Shown here in pieces: positions 11,430 through 22,421 of a stretch of DNA of 64,000 nt. The stretch spans positions 62,001 through 126,000 of the forward strand of contig JAPTJF010000031.1 in assembly GCA_029339195.1 (NCBI GenBank), in the 5' to 3' direction. This DNA comes from Micractinium sp. NFX-FRZ (taxonomy: Eukaryota; Chlorophyta; Trebouxiophyceae; Chlorellales; Chlorellaceae). The notes under the pieces are model-generated. The model was not told the origin of the DNA. It made no database searches and worked only from the letters and a program-made list of their open reading frames with translations. Numbering within the stretch: the stretch's first letter is position 1; each line of letters opens with the position of its first letter. A program made the translations under genes and the position numbers.

Positions 11430-12790
11430 TCAATGTGTGGCTTCTGCGGGCGGCAGGGGGCAGTCGTTGTGGGGCTTCCCATCTGAGCTGCGCAAGCACA
11501 AGCAGAGGGCAGCAAGCTGAAGGCTGGACCCCCCAACTGCATGTGCCATACACAGGCTGCCGCCAGGCACGCGGTCAAAGAAAGGTGTAGCTGTTGTGGA
11601 GGCGGTGGGCACCCCTGATCCGGTGCAGCCCTGCATGCAGCAGCACACCAGCAACAGACGCTGCAGCAGTTGCGCAGGCCGATGCAAGCTGCCCTGCAAG
11701 CAGCAACCGCCCACTCCACACACGCGGCGCCTCCCCGGGCATACCTCCAGCACGCGTCCGCCCAGAAAGCGGTCCGGCCCTGTTTTGATGAGGGACAGCA
11801 TCAGGACAGGTGCGAAGCGCGAGTCGCATTCGGGGTCGGCGGCAGCGCTGGCGCCTGGGCTGGGGCCTGGGCTGGTCGCCAGGTAAGCAAGTGCGCCCCG
11901 CAGCAGCGCATTGCCCGGCTCCAGCACACTGCCGGGCGGCTGGCCGCCAGCGCCGCTGCTGCCGCTGCCACCGGCGCCAAGAGAGTCGGCCCCGCCCCAG
12001 CTGCCGCCGCCGGCGTCTACCGGGATGTTGAGCAGGCTGAGCAAGCTGGCCAGGCCCGCCTCGGCGTCCTGCCAGGCGGGCGCCACCACTGCCGCCTCCT
12101 GACGCACCACACAAAACAGCACTTCCTGATCATCGAGCCTCAGATCCGCCCAGCGCCCCACGACAACCTGCACGCCAGATGCAGGGAGGCGAGCGGGCAC
12201 CCCTACGTCATGACCTCTGGCATGCAGCAGGAGGCGGCAGGGGCGCTTACTGGTGCCATGTCGCTGCTGAGCTGGCAGTGCTCTTGCATGCCAGCGTGGG
12301 CCTGCATGCATCCCTGGCACAGCTGACGCTGCCTCATGTGTGTGCGGCTACGCAGTACAGGCAGAGGAGGCGGCTCTGCTCCAGCTTCAGTACAACGTAT
12401 TCACAGCAAGCACCCTGCCCAAGCCACACAGCTGCCGCGCAAGCTCGCCTGGAGCGCCGCGCCGCCGTGCCCCGTCCTGAGCAGCAGCTGCAGCGCGCGC
12501 AGCATGCCGGCGGAGTCTGGGCAGCCATGATGGCCGGATGTCTGGGCAGCCATGATGGCAGCAACAGCCTGCTGCACCCTGCAGGCCAAGATGCGAGCAG
12601 CCGCCTGCCGCAGCTGCGACTCATGCCCTGGCGCTGCACCCCCGTTGTTGTGAGTTGACGCTGCTGGGGCCGCCCCTTGCTGTCCGCCACGGCCCACCTT
12701 GAAGCCACTCCCCCGGCTGCCGCTGCGCTCGGTGGTGGCGGTACGCGCAACTGCTGGCTGCACTGGCTGGAGCTCTGGGTCACCGCACGC

Positions 12791-12829
<39 letters not shown>

Positions 12830-14170
12830 ACCTGCCGCCGCTGCACCTGCACCTCCTGCTGTCGCCGCTGGGGCAGCGTCGGAGGGAGCTGCTGCTGCTG
12901 CTGCTGCTGCTGGTTTGGAGGATTCATATGTTTCCCCAGCCACCGCTGCTGCCTCCGCTGCCTCCTCTGCTTGGTCTGCCGGTGCTGCACCGCTGGAGTC
13001 ACCTGCTGCTGCTGAAGCTCGGCGGTCGGACCGCGAGCCATGCGGGCGCCTGCACACCCGCTGGTGCGGCCGCACTGCTTTGTCCCACTTCCAGTTTGTG
13101 AAGCCCATTCCAGGGTCCGCTTTGCCACAAATGCTGCACCCCCATGCTGCCTCCCCCTCCTGCTCTCCCTGCACTGCCTGCCCAGCCTGCTCTGCTTGCT
13201 GCCCTGCCTGCTGCGCAGGGGATTGCGGCGGGGAGGTGTGCTGCCGCTGCTGCCCCGCCCCGCTGCCGCCCTCCCCTGCTGCTCCTGCTGCTGCTGCTGC
13301 TGCTGCTGCCCCGTCTGGGGCGCGCCGCTTGCTGCCCGCCGCGCTGCGCCCTTCTGCTGCCGCGTCTGAGGCGCGACGCTTGCTGCCCGCTGCGCCGCGC
13401 CCTGCTGCCGCCCCGCTGCCGCCCCCCTCTTTGCTGCGCTGGTACTTCCGCCCCTCCACCATCGCCTGCTGCAGCATGTCCCCAGGATCTGCCTGCCTGC
13501 CTGCCACATTGGCCTCCTGCACCTGCTCCTCTCTCAGCGGCACCTCCCACAGGTGCGGGAACACGCCCGCCCCGTGCAGCACCGCAAGATCGACAGATGC
13601 AGAGCTGCCGCCGTTGTGGCGCACGACGCAGCCCGCCACGTCAGCCTCCTCTGGAGCACCCCACTCCAGCAGGAAATGGATGTAGTCGTACACGTTCTGC
13701 CCCTCCTCGTACGCTGGCGCCTCTCCCACCACCTTTGCCAGCAGCAGCGTCCCCAGCTTGCCGGCGGAGCAGTTGCCGATAATGTCCCTGCGAGGAGGAG
13801 CCGACGGCGGGGGGGTGGGGCGGCGGCAGGCAACGTTATGCAATGCTACCTGCCGCAGGGGTGACAGATGGCTGGACGTGGGCACGCAGGGCAGGGCGGC
13901 GCGCGGTGCATGGGCCAGCAGACGGTACATTGATGACTAACGAGGTGTAGCGGGGCGGGCTCACCGTGCCTTGGGCAGCAGGCGTTTCAGGGAGTAGGCG
14001 AGGGTGCGCAGCGCCTCTGAGTAGCAGTCGGGTGCATTTCCCTGATCCTTCAGCCGCAGCCTGGTGCTACACTGAGGTGCCTGGTGTGCCGTGGCAGGCT
14101 GCCCTTGGCTCTGTGGGGCCGCCGCCTCTGGCCTAGAGGGGCGCGGCGGCGGCGGGGAGCTGCCCGCCAT
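11430..14170 (-). CDS. P2: family-P protein, paralogue of P1, altered 3' end
   Basis: Exon 1 is 14170-13965, exon 2 is 13787-12449 and exon 3 is 12167-11745; a read-through frame continues to a stop at 11430. Shared blocks with P1: LKRLLPKA at the end of exon 1, VYDYIHFLLEWGAPEEADVAG and AGVFPHLWEVPLREEQVQEAN in exon 2, MLRALQLLLRTGHGGAALQ at its end, and GRWADLRL..QEVLFCVVRQEA in exon 3. Exon and phase positions agree with P1. The intron after exon 2 has a GC donor (CTCCAG/gcgagc) where P1 has GT. P2 carries an extra middle region with two GSKRRA basic repeats, a CSICGK motif followed by a further Cys (zinc-finger-like), polyA and polyQ. No match to the last P1 exon was found, so the C-terminus is uncertain. 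Function unknown; nuclear location is possible from the basic motifs. Confidence 0.65.
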
Positions 14171-15056
14171 GGTGGAGTGGGCAGTTCTGCGAGCGGCACG
14201 CTAGGCCCTACTCCGTCCGCTTGGGGCCGATTACTGCGTGCAAGGGGGACCTGCGGCCGATATCAACCCCGACCGGAATGGGAACAGTCAGTGGATTTTA
14301 GCTTATGGCGTTCAGACCGTCTCGAGCGGTGCAGTGCAGGCGGCAATTACTTTCAAGTGCAAAATGCCGGCGACAAGCAGGGACCGGCGCACCTGCAAAG
14401 ACCTGTCCTGCAGACTGATGGGTGCACGCCTGATGGCAACAGGCCACGAGTATTGGTAAGTGGTTTAGAAGGGGAACCATCTCACAGAGCCCTCCATTGG
14501 GAAGGCTCTTCCACCTGCGCAGCAGTCACGTCATCACGAGACGGTTCTCTCTCTCTGTTACGCTCGCCGGCGGCTTGTGATGATCTCTGGAGGTAGTAAA
14601 TCCTGAACCGCCATCCCTGCAGGGCGCCTTTGTCGAGTACACAGCGAAACCAAGCCATCACTCCTTCAGGGCTTGGAGGGAACTGCTTCGCCGGCGGCGC
14701 ATAAATTTGACATTCCGGTAAACATAATCGGCTGCCCGGGCAGGTGCGGCGGGCGATCCGGAGAGGGGTGCAGCGGGCCATCGCGGGAGCAACGCTTTGC
14801 AAACGCGGTGCAGAGCCTTGCACACACCACTGCAGGCACCTGTGGTCGACATGAATCGTTGGGACCCAGGCGCTGCTGCCAGCAGGCTTGGCCGGTGAGG
14901 GCGGCGTCGGGGCAGCAATCAACGGCCCTCGAGCGGCGACAAGGCTGCACGTGTGTGCCCCCCGCCCATGCCGGTGAGCGACCCTCTTGCTGAGTGAAGG
15001 CCCTTATGTGCACCTAAATATGGAAGCAGCCTGGGGGCATTCTGTGGGGCGCTCGG
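14171..15056. other. Divergent intergenic region between P2 and Q3
   Basis: 886 bases between the start codons of P2 (-) and Q3 (+). Several short open frames occur, none with a recognisable domain. An additional 5' exon of Q3 could be hidden here. Confidence 0.35.
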
Positions 15057-17793
15057 ATGCAGGCGCATCCAGTGCCTTCTGCTGAACATGCCCGACGCTC
15101 TCCCCACTGCCCTCGCCCGTTGCAGGACACCGATTCGGCTCAACCAGCCACGGAGCATTATGGCGGCAGCGGTGCCAGTCCAGAGAGTGGTGCATTAAAG
15201 GAGCGGCATCCAGAGGGATTCTCCAGAAAGAAACGGCGGCTGCAGCAGCAGGGAACCCCCGCCGAGCCCCCACGGCCGCAGGGGCAGCCAGAGCGGCGGC
15301 AGTGCGGCCGGCCAGCCAGCCAGGGGCAGCGGGCAGCCGCTGAAATACAGCGAAATGGTGCGCACCATCTGCATGCCTCGCAGCAGCAGCAGCAGCAGCA
15401 GCAGCAGCTTGCAGAAGCAGTGAGCGCGGCGGCAGACATGAGGCAAGCGCTTGACGCGCTTGCTAGAGAGGTATGGGAGGAGCAGAGGAAGAGGCAGGCT
15501 GCCCAGCAGGCAGCGGCTGCAGCCAGGGAGGCAGCCGTGGCAACAAGCGCAAGCTGTCAAGGTGCTGGGCAGGCGGCGGAAGCAGCCAGCGCAGGCCGTG
15601 AGGCCGCCGAGCAAGCGGCAGCGGCAGCGAAGGACGAAGCGACAGCGGCCAGGCGGGAGGCAGGTGAAGCCAGGCAGCAGGCGGAAGACCTTAGGAAGCA
15701 GCTGCAGGCGGCACAGTCGCGGCTGCAAGGGGCGGAGCAGCAGCTGCTGCGGCTGCAAGCCCGGCTGGCGGCGGCCGCTGCAGCCGACACTGCGGAGGCA
15801 GAAGCTGGGAAGTTGCACGCTGCCGCCCAAGCCGCAGCGCTAGGCGTGGCACAGCAGGAGGCAGCAGCGCTAAGAGGTCAAGTGAACGCTGCCAAGGCTG
15901 CGTGCACGAGGGCGGTGCAAGAAAAGGAGGCAGCGGGTGCAGCAGCATCAGCGGCCCAGCAGGCAGCCGCGCGCTTGGCAGCCGACGTGGCAGGGTTGCA
16001 GCACGCAGAGCAGGAAGCAGAGCGGGCACGGGATGAGGCGCGGCAGGAGCTTGGCACCGCCCTGCAGCAGCTCAGCGCCGCTCAGCGACAGCAGCAGGCC
16101 ACGGCTGCAGAGCTAGAGGGCACTCGCGCACAACTCGATGCTGCACAAAAGCAGCAGCGGGCGGCAGAGCAGGCCGGCGAGCAAGCACAGCGCCAGCTCA
16201 GCACAGCGCGGGCTGAGCAGCAGGCCACGGCTGCAGAGCTAGAGGGCGCTCGCGCACAACTCGATGCTGCACAGGCACAGCAGCNNNNNNNNNNNNNNNN
16301 NNNNNNNNNNNNNNNNNNNNNNNNNNNNNNNNNNNNNNNNNNNNNNNNNNNNNNNNNNNNNNNNNNNNNNNNNNNNNNNNNNNNNNNNNNNNNNNNNNNN
16401 NNNNNNNNNNNNNNNNNNNNNNNNNNNNNNNNNNNNNNNNNNNNNNNNNNNNNNNNNNNNNNNNNNNNNNNNNNCTCGCGCACAACTCGATGCTGCACAG
16501 GCACAGCAGCGGGCGGCAGAGCAGGCCGTTGAGCAGGCGCAGCGGCAGCTCAGCACAGCGCGGGCTGAGCAGCGGGACACGGCTGGACAGCTGGAGAGCA
16601 CTCGTGCGCTGCTCAGTGCTGCAGAGGCCCAGCTGCAGGCGGCACAGCGGAAACTGGAGCTTGAGCAGCGCTCAAAAGAGACAGCAGCTGCTGCCGCTGT
16701 GAGGCGGGAGGAGGAGCATGCACGGAGGCACCGGCAGCAGGTGGCCCAGCTGGAGCAGAGAGCCAGCGATGCAAAGGCTGCTGCTGACAAGGTCAAGGTG
16801 AAGGCGGCTGCAGCTCAGGAGAAGGCACAGGCAGCAATTCGTGCAGCTGTCGAGACGCAGCAGGAGGCAGAGGAGCGAGAACAGAGCTGCAAGCGAGAGG
16901 TGGCAGAGCTGCGGCAGGAGCTGCGCGGTGCGAAGGAAGCGGCAGCCAAGGCACGGCTGCAGGCCACCGATGAGGCGGCTGAGGCAGCTGGGGCTGTGCA
17001 GGAGTTGGAAGAGCAGGCATCAATACTTGCTGGCGAGAATGAGGGGCTGAGGGAACAGCTGCAGCAGCAGCAAGAGGAGGCAGCCGCAGCCCTGCAGCGG
17101 CAGCAGGAGGAGGCAGACGCAGCGCTGCAGCAGCAGCAGGAGGAGGCAGACGCAGCCCTGCAACGGCAGCAGGCGGAGGCAGCCGCAGCCCTGCAGCAGC
17201 AGCGGCAGGAGGCAGCCGCAGGCTTGCAACAGCAGCAGCAGGCGCATGTGGAGGTGCTGCGGCAGAAGCAGGAGGAGGCAGCCGGCCTGCTGCAGCTGCT
17301 GCAGCAGGCAGTGGGGGAGGCAGCCGGCCTGCAGCAGCAGCTGCAGCAGGCGCAGGGGGAGGCAGCCGGTCTGCGGCAAACACTGGCCTTATGGCATTCC
17401 ATTCATAGTGAGCTGCCGCAGCTGCAGGCAGGTTATGAGCAAGAGACGAAGCAGATGAAGGCTCTGGCTGCCGCACTGCAAAGTAACCTTCTGGGGCAGC
17501 AACCAAAGCAGCAGCAACAGCAGCAGCAGCATCCACAATCGCCACACCAGCAGCAGCCTGTGCAGCAGCATGAAGTGCCACATCCGCAGCAGCCGCACCA
17601 CCCACAGACCATGCCACCACTCTCGGTGTTGCTGCTGCAGCAGCAGCACCTGCAACAGCAGGCGCAGCAGCTGCTTCTGGAACTGCCGGCGCAGGATGCA
17701 GCTGCGGCACAGCAGCAGCACGATGTGCTGGCACAACAGCTTTGGGAGGTCCTGTCGCAGCTGCCGCCCTCGCAGCCGCCAGCATCACAATGA
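15057..17793 (+). CDS. Q3: Ala/Gln/Glu-rich coiled-coil protein with assembly gap
   Basis: ATG at 15057, although a TTGCAG/GACACC acceptor at 15126 means the true first exon may lie upstream. Near residue 60 is a basic RKKRRLQQQ like those of Q1 and Q2, then a polyQ run and about 700 residues of coiled coil. A 126-base unit (containing GARAQLDAAQ and RQLSTARAEQ) repeats around 16111-16560 and is cut by 190 N. The frame on the two sides of the gap differs, so the N count is an estimate and not the true length. Near the C-terminus LQQQQEEADAALQ-type repeats are followed by Gln-rich sequence and DVLAQQLWEVLSQLPPSQPPASQ before the stop. A TGTAA signal lies at 17956-17960. Function unknown. Confidence 0.65.
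16285..16474. other. Assembly gap (190 N) inside Q3
   Basis: Run of N within the 126-base tandem repeat of Q3. The flanks carry the same repeat sequence (CTCGCGCACAACTCGATG), so the assembly probably collapsed or broke in the repeat. Confidence 0.98.
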
Positions 17794-18252
17794 CACCAGC
17801 AGCAGCTGGTGCCCCTTAAGCTTGCAAGCTTGTACCGACATCCTGATTGGCCTTGCATGTTTCCGCCGACTGTGATCCCAACCACCACATGACCACTGTG
17901 CGAACCTTTTGGCGAGACCCACTATAGGTTAGGTCGTAGGTTTGCTGCACTGTGTTGTAAGGCATGCCATCAGCACACAGCGCGCGGAGCCACCCTGTCC
18001 TGAAAACGAGCCTTCCAGTGGTGTGCACCCTGCTTTGCCGCCACCCTCTGGCCACTGCCCGTGCACAGTGCTGCTCCGCTGTCTCAATCAGGGTCATTTG
18101 CTGGTGATTTGGTCATGTGGCAGTCAAGGTCAGCATGGGCAGGGAGAGTCACGGGAGGAAGGCTGCCAGAAGTGGCGCTGCTGCCGCAGCTTTGCCGGTC
18201 AGAGTCAGGGCAGGGCGGGATGCGACCACAGCAAACCCTGCCGAGGCCGGCA
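17794..18252. other. Convergent intergenic region between Q3 and the glycosyltransferase
   Basis: Two 3' UTRs meet here. A TGTAA element for Q3 lies at 17956. Nothing else is supported. Confidence 0.5.
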
Positions 18253-21200
18253 CTACCGCTGCTCCGTGCCGCCGCCCTTCTTGGCCTTTGTGCCGCCGCC
18301 CTCCTTATTCGCGGTGCTGCCATCGGCCCCCTCCTTACTCGCGGCGGTGCCTTGTCCGCCCTCCTTCTTGTCACCCGCCTTCTTGGCATCCCCCTCGGAT
18401 GGGCACGGTGTGACCGTGTCCAGCAGCAGGTTCTTCACGCACTCGGGCCCCTCCCAGCGGATCTCCTTCTCTCGCAGCGGGTACATGGCCAGGTAGACCT
18501 GCAGCGGGGGTGGGGGTGGGGGTCGGGGTTGGGGTGGTATGGGTGGCAACGCGCCGAGGGCCGTGGTGCGGGGTAGGGTGTGGGAGGGGATGCTTTGTGG
18601 GCCAAGGTGCAGGGTAGGGGTGGGGGCGAGGCTGCAAGGGCAGAGTGGGGGCTGGATGCTTGCTGCCCCGTCACCCGCGTGTCCCCACCACCTCTCCCAT
18701 CCCAACCAGCGTTGCCTTGCACGCCCTGCAAACTGCGCCCCACAACTCAAACACAAACAAAGGGCCCCTTACGCAACTGTCGCTGTGGCCTCTGGAATGT
18801 GCGTTCGCAATCACCCTCCACACACTGTTCAAACAGCACTCGAAGAAACCATGTGTCAGCCAGCCCACCTTTGTTGCCTCGAAGGCCCGGTCGTACTGGT
18901 GCACAATGGGCGGCACAAAGCTGCCGTTCACGCGGCGGTACACCCCCTCCGCATCAATCGTGATGGGCCAGCCGTAACCTGGGCGCAGGGGATGGCAGGG
19001 AGGGGTAGGTGGGTGGCAGTGCCATGCATTGGTGGCCAGGCGGTACAGTCACACAACATCTCTGCTGCGCGTCACTCGCTGCCTGTGAAGGGCGCCAAAT
19101 TTGACACGATGGGAAGCAAGACGCAGCGGTGGTCAGCGGGACGGAAGGGCACCGGCTGTCGGGCTGGCTGGCTGCCGGGCGTGGGACTTCCACATGCCTT
19201 GCCGCCCCCGCCCCGCCCTGCCACCGCCGACACCTCTCGTACATGCACAGCGCCTGCCCCCGCCTGAGCACCGCCCCACCCCACCCGGCTGCTTGCCACC
19301 ATCATCCATGCAGCCCACCCCCGCCCCACGCCGGTATGCACAGGCGCCACCCAGCACCCTCTGCCCGCCCACCAGCCCCATCCCGGTGCCACACAGCAGC
19401 GCACGCCTGCCCACCCGCCCCACTCCAGGCACCACCCTGCATCCTCTGCCCCACACCCGTCCGTCCCGCCCCCCACCCACCCGCGGTGTGCACGGGCGAC
19501 TCCCAGTTGCTGCGCATGTGGTATGAGTACTTGAGGCGCCCCCGCGGCCCCAGGTAGTGCAGCATGTAGTTGTGCACCGCCTGGTCGCTGCCGTAGTGCC
19601 TGCAGCGCTTGGGTGTTGGAGGAGCGCCGTGGTGAGGGGCAGGGTGAGGGACAGGTGGATTGCTGAGCGGGGAGACCTTGATTGCTGCAATGCTGGGGGA
19701 AGGGAGCTCCTGCCGGGCACGGCAGCTTCCACCAAGCCCCCACGTCCTCAGCGCTCACAGCAGCAGCAACATCAGTTCCTCTCTAAGCCTCGTCACCTCT
19801 ATTCCTCCACCGCCCAACCCTCCTTCTTCCCGCGCAGCCCCAAAGTGCTTCCTTCCACACCCCACCTGCACTTGGGCTTGGCCTCCTTGTATGCAATCTC
19901 CAGCAGCTGCGCGCAGTACCCATGCACCGCTGCCACGCTGCCAATGGTGATGCCTGCAGAGGGCAGGCGGCGGGCAGCGGGACAGGGCATTGGTGGTCGT
20001 TGGCAGGGGGGCCGATGCCAGCAGGCAGCGACAGCAGAGGCAGGGAGAGTGGGGGATGCTGGGGGCGACTGTCAGGGCGCCCAGCAGCTGCGGCCGCACC
20101 AGGCTGGGGCAGGCGGTGGCCAGCCTGAGTGGCTCCACCACGGCACAGCACAGCTTAGCACTGCCCTGGCTTGGCAGGGCGGCACAAGAACCGGAAGGAG
20201 TGCATACAGGGCCTTCTGTGCTGGGGATGCCATTGGTAACCACCCAGCCTTTGGTCATCTCCTCCCTCAAGCACGGCCGCCCCAAGTCCCCACCCTGCCC
20301 TGCCCTGCCCTGCTGACGCCTCTGCCTGCCACTGTCCATCCGCACAGCTGCTGGGTTTGCCTCCCCCCGCCGCCTGGCCCGCTCTGGACCAACACACGTC
20401 TTGCCTGGAGAAGCCACCACCGCAGCTGATGGGCGCATTTGCCACCTACCTAGCCAACTTCTCCCCGCGCTGGCCACCCCCAAAACCACCACCTCCACCC
20501 CACCACGCTGCCGTAAAAGCCCACCTGCGCAGCTGATGGGCGCGTCCGCCATCTCCTTCACCATCTCCTCCCCAAAACACGTGTCGATCCAGTGCTCGTT
20601 CTGCGGCTGCGCCTTGATGGGCACCTCCCCCACCGCCAGCCCGCCCTCCAGGCTGAACAGCATCGCGTCCTGGCGGGGGAGGGAATGGGGCGGCAGCAGC
20701 GGGGAGCTGAGGCGGTGAGTTGCAGGCGCATGACGCGGCATGTCATCCACAGCAGCCCACGCTCCAGACTTCAACACAACGAGTCGTGGCAAGAGGCAGA
20801 AGGGAGGTGACGGGGCATGTGGATGGGGCACGAAGGGCGAGGTGCGTGCAGGGCCAGGGGCAGGGGTTGACGAGTGAAGAGGCAGCAACGGCAGTGCGGC
20901 CGGACGACCCGCAGCGGTACCTGCTCCCTGCCTGCCCATCCCCCTCCTGGCGGCGCATACTCACAGGCTCACTCCAACCACAATCACGCCCTGCATCCCA
21001 ATCCCACCCTCCCACCTGACCGATCAACTGCTGCACCAGCGCGTGTGAACATAGCCTCACCTGCACCCAACAGCACCCACCCACCCGCCCAGGGTCTCGT
21101 CTCATCTGCACCCTGTTACACCAAACCCGCCCCACCTCGTCAATCAGCTGCTTCACCAGCGGGTGCTCCCAGGGGTCCCACTGGATCAGCACATCGCGGG

Positions 21201-22268
21201 AGTCTGTCAAGATCACCCCCGCCTCGCTGTCCCGCTCCAGCAGCGTCGCCAGGTACTTGCGGTACAGCTCAAACCTGCAGGGCAGTACAGGTTAGCGGTG
21301 CGGTGGTACCAGGTCCGGGTGCGCTGTGCAGCAGGACAGCGATGAGGTGCTGTGGGGTGGGCCAGGCGGGCAGGCGGGGGAGGGCACAGGTGGGCACGCC
21401 AGCGGCAATGATGTACCGCCAGCCAGCTGTACGCAGGCGGTGGGGAGCAATGCACACACCCAGCAGCATGCCAGGTGAATATGAAGCAGGGCATGCACGA
21501 TTGAGCGCTAGAAGCGGCAGTATGGCTGCCAGGAATGCCACAGCATCCTGGCGGCATTTGCCCATGCCATTCGGTTGAGCGTCGGTTGAGGGGCACCATG
21601 CACCTGTGTAGCCCACACTGTGTTCCGCTGAAGCACCGGCAACAATCCAAGCAACCTGACGTGGCACACCGTACCAGGCAGGTGGTGGGCAGGTCACACA
21701 GCTCTCGCAGCACGCCCGCTGTACAGGCGCCGCCCGCCCGCCTCGCTGGCAGCACCCACCGTCCCGCAGGCAGCACCCAAAGCACGCACCTGTGCAGCAC
21801 CAACGCCGAATCCTCTGGCATCTTGAAGGGGATGACCTCTGCGCCGTTGTCTGTCAGCAGCTGGTGGTTGGTCTTCTCCTCCACAAACACCACCAGCTTG
21901 GTGTCGGGCGAGTAGCGGCGCAGCGAGCGGACAAAGATGTTGAGCCGCTCGGGGTCCAGGCCCATAACGCTGGTGACGACGTACTTGCCGCCCCTCCTGC
22001 TGCTGGCATTGGCTCGGAGCCCCCACTCCGGCTGGCCCTGCGGGCCCCCAACCAGGCTGGCCTGCCCCGGCCGCAGCGCGCCGGGCCGCAGCTGCGCCTC
22101 TGCCGCCAGGCTCTGCAGGACACGGCTCGAATCGATGCGGGAGGGCTGCAGGGAAGCGCCGCCGCCGCTGCCGCTGCTGGACCAAACCAAAAAGAGGAGC
22201 CCGCAGCCCAGCGCCAAGGGCACCACGGGCACCCTGCGAGTGGCCACCATCTCTTTGGCCACCACCAT
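18253..22268 (-). CDS. Putative type II membrane glycosyltransferase, 441 aa
   Basis: Seven exons: 22268-21790, 21274-21136, 20669-20525, 19953-19866, 19599-19481, 18978-18869 and 18498-18253. Phases agree and the total is 442 codons. A short basic N-terminus and one hydrophobic segment (residues ~13-29, VPVVPLALGCGLLFLVW) indicate a Golgi-type signal anchor. The luminal part contains TSVMGLDPERLNIFVRSLRR, a D-x-x-D motif in a typical strand context (VILTDSRDVLIQWDPW, residues 180-195), NEHWIDTCFG, then HYGSDQAVHNYMLHY and GSFVPPIVHQYDR. This order (nucleotide-sugar fold, acidic motif, late SDQ and HQYDR motifs) is that of the GT-A-like nucleotide-diphospho-sugar transferases. The sugar and acceptor cannot be told. 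The C-terminus is a Lys/Gly-rich tail with imperfect KEGG repeats. It diverges from the MYND gene across 153 bases. Confidence 0.75.
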
Positions 22269-22421
22269 GCGTGATCAGCGGGTGCAGGAGGCGCTGAGAG
22301 GAACAGGAGGGGTAGTCGCGGCCACGTCGGATGTCCTGCAGCCAACTGATGAAACAACCAGGATAGAGGCCACTGACAGGCCCACTGGGTTCGTGGTTTG
22401 CATAACAATAGTGGGCACGAG
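22269..22421. promoter_or_regulatory. Short divergent promoter region
   Basis: Only 153 bases separate the ATG of the glycosyltransferase (-) and of the MYND protein (+), so both promoters and 5' UTRs must be here or overlap the coding regions. No TATA box was seen. Confidence 0.5.

Noticed and set aside
15370..15415. Short CAG repeats as a CRISPR-like or mobile-element signal
   Set aside because: They are trinucleotide microsatellites in polyQ coding sequence. No spacers, terminal repeats or transposase were seen anywhere in the window.
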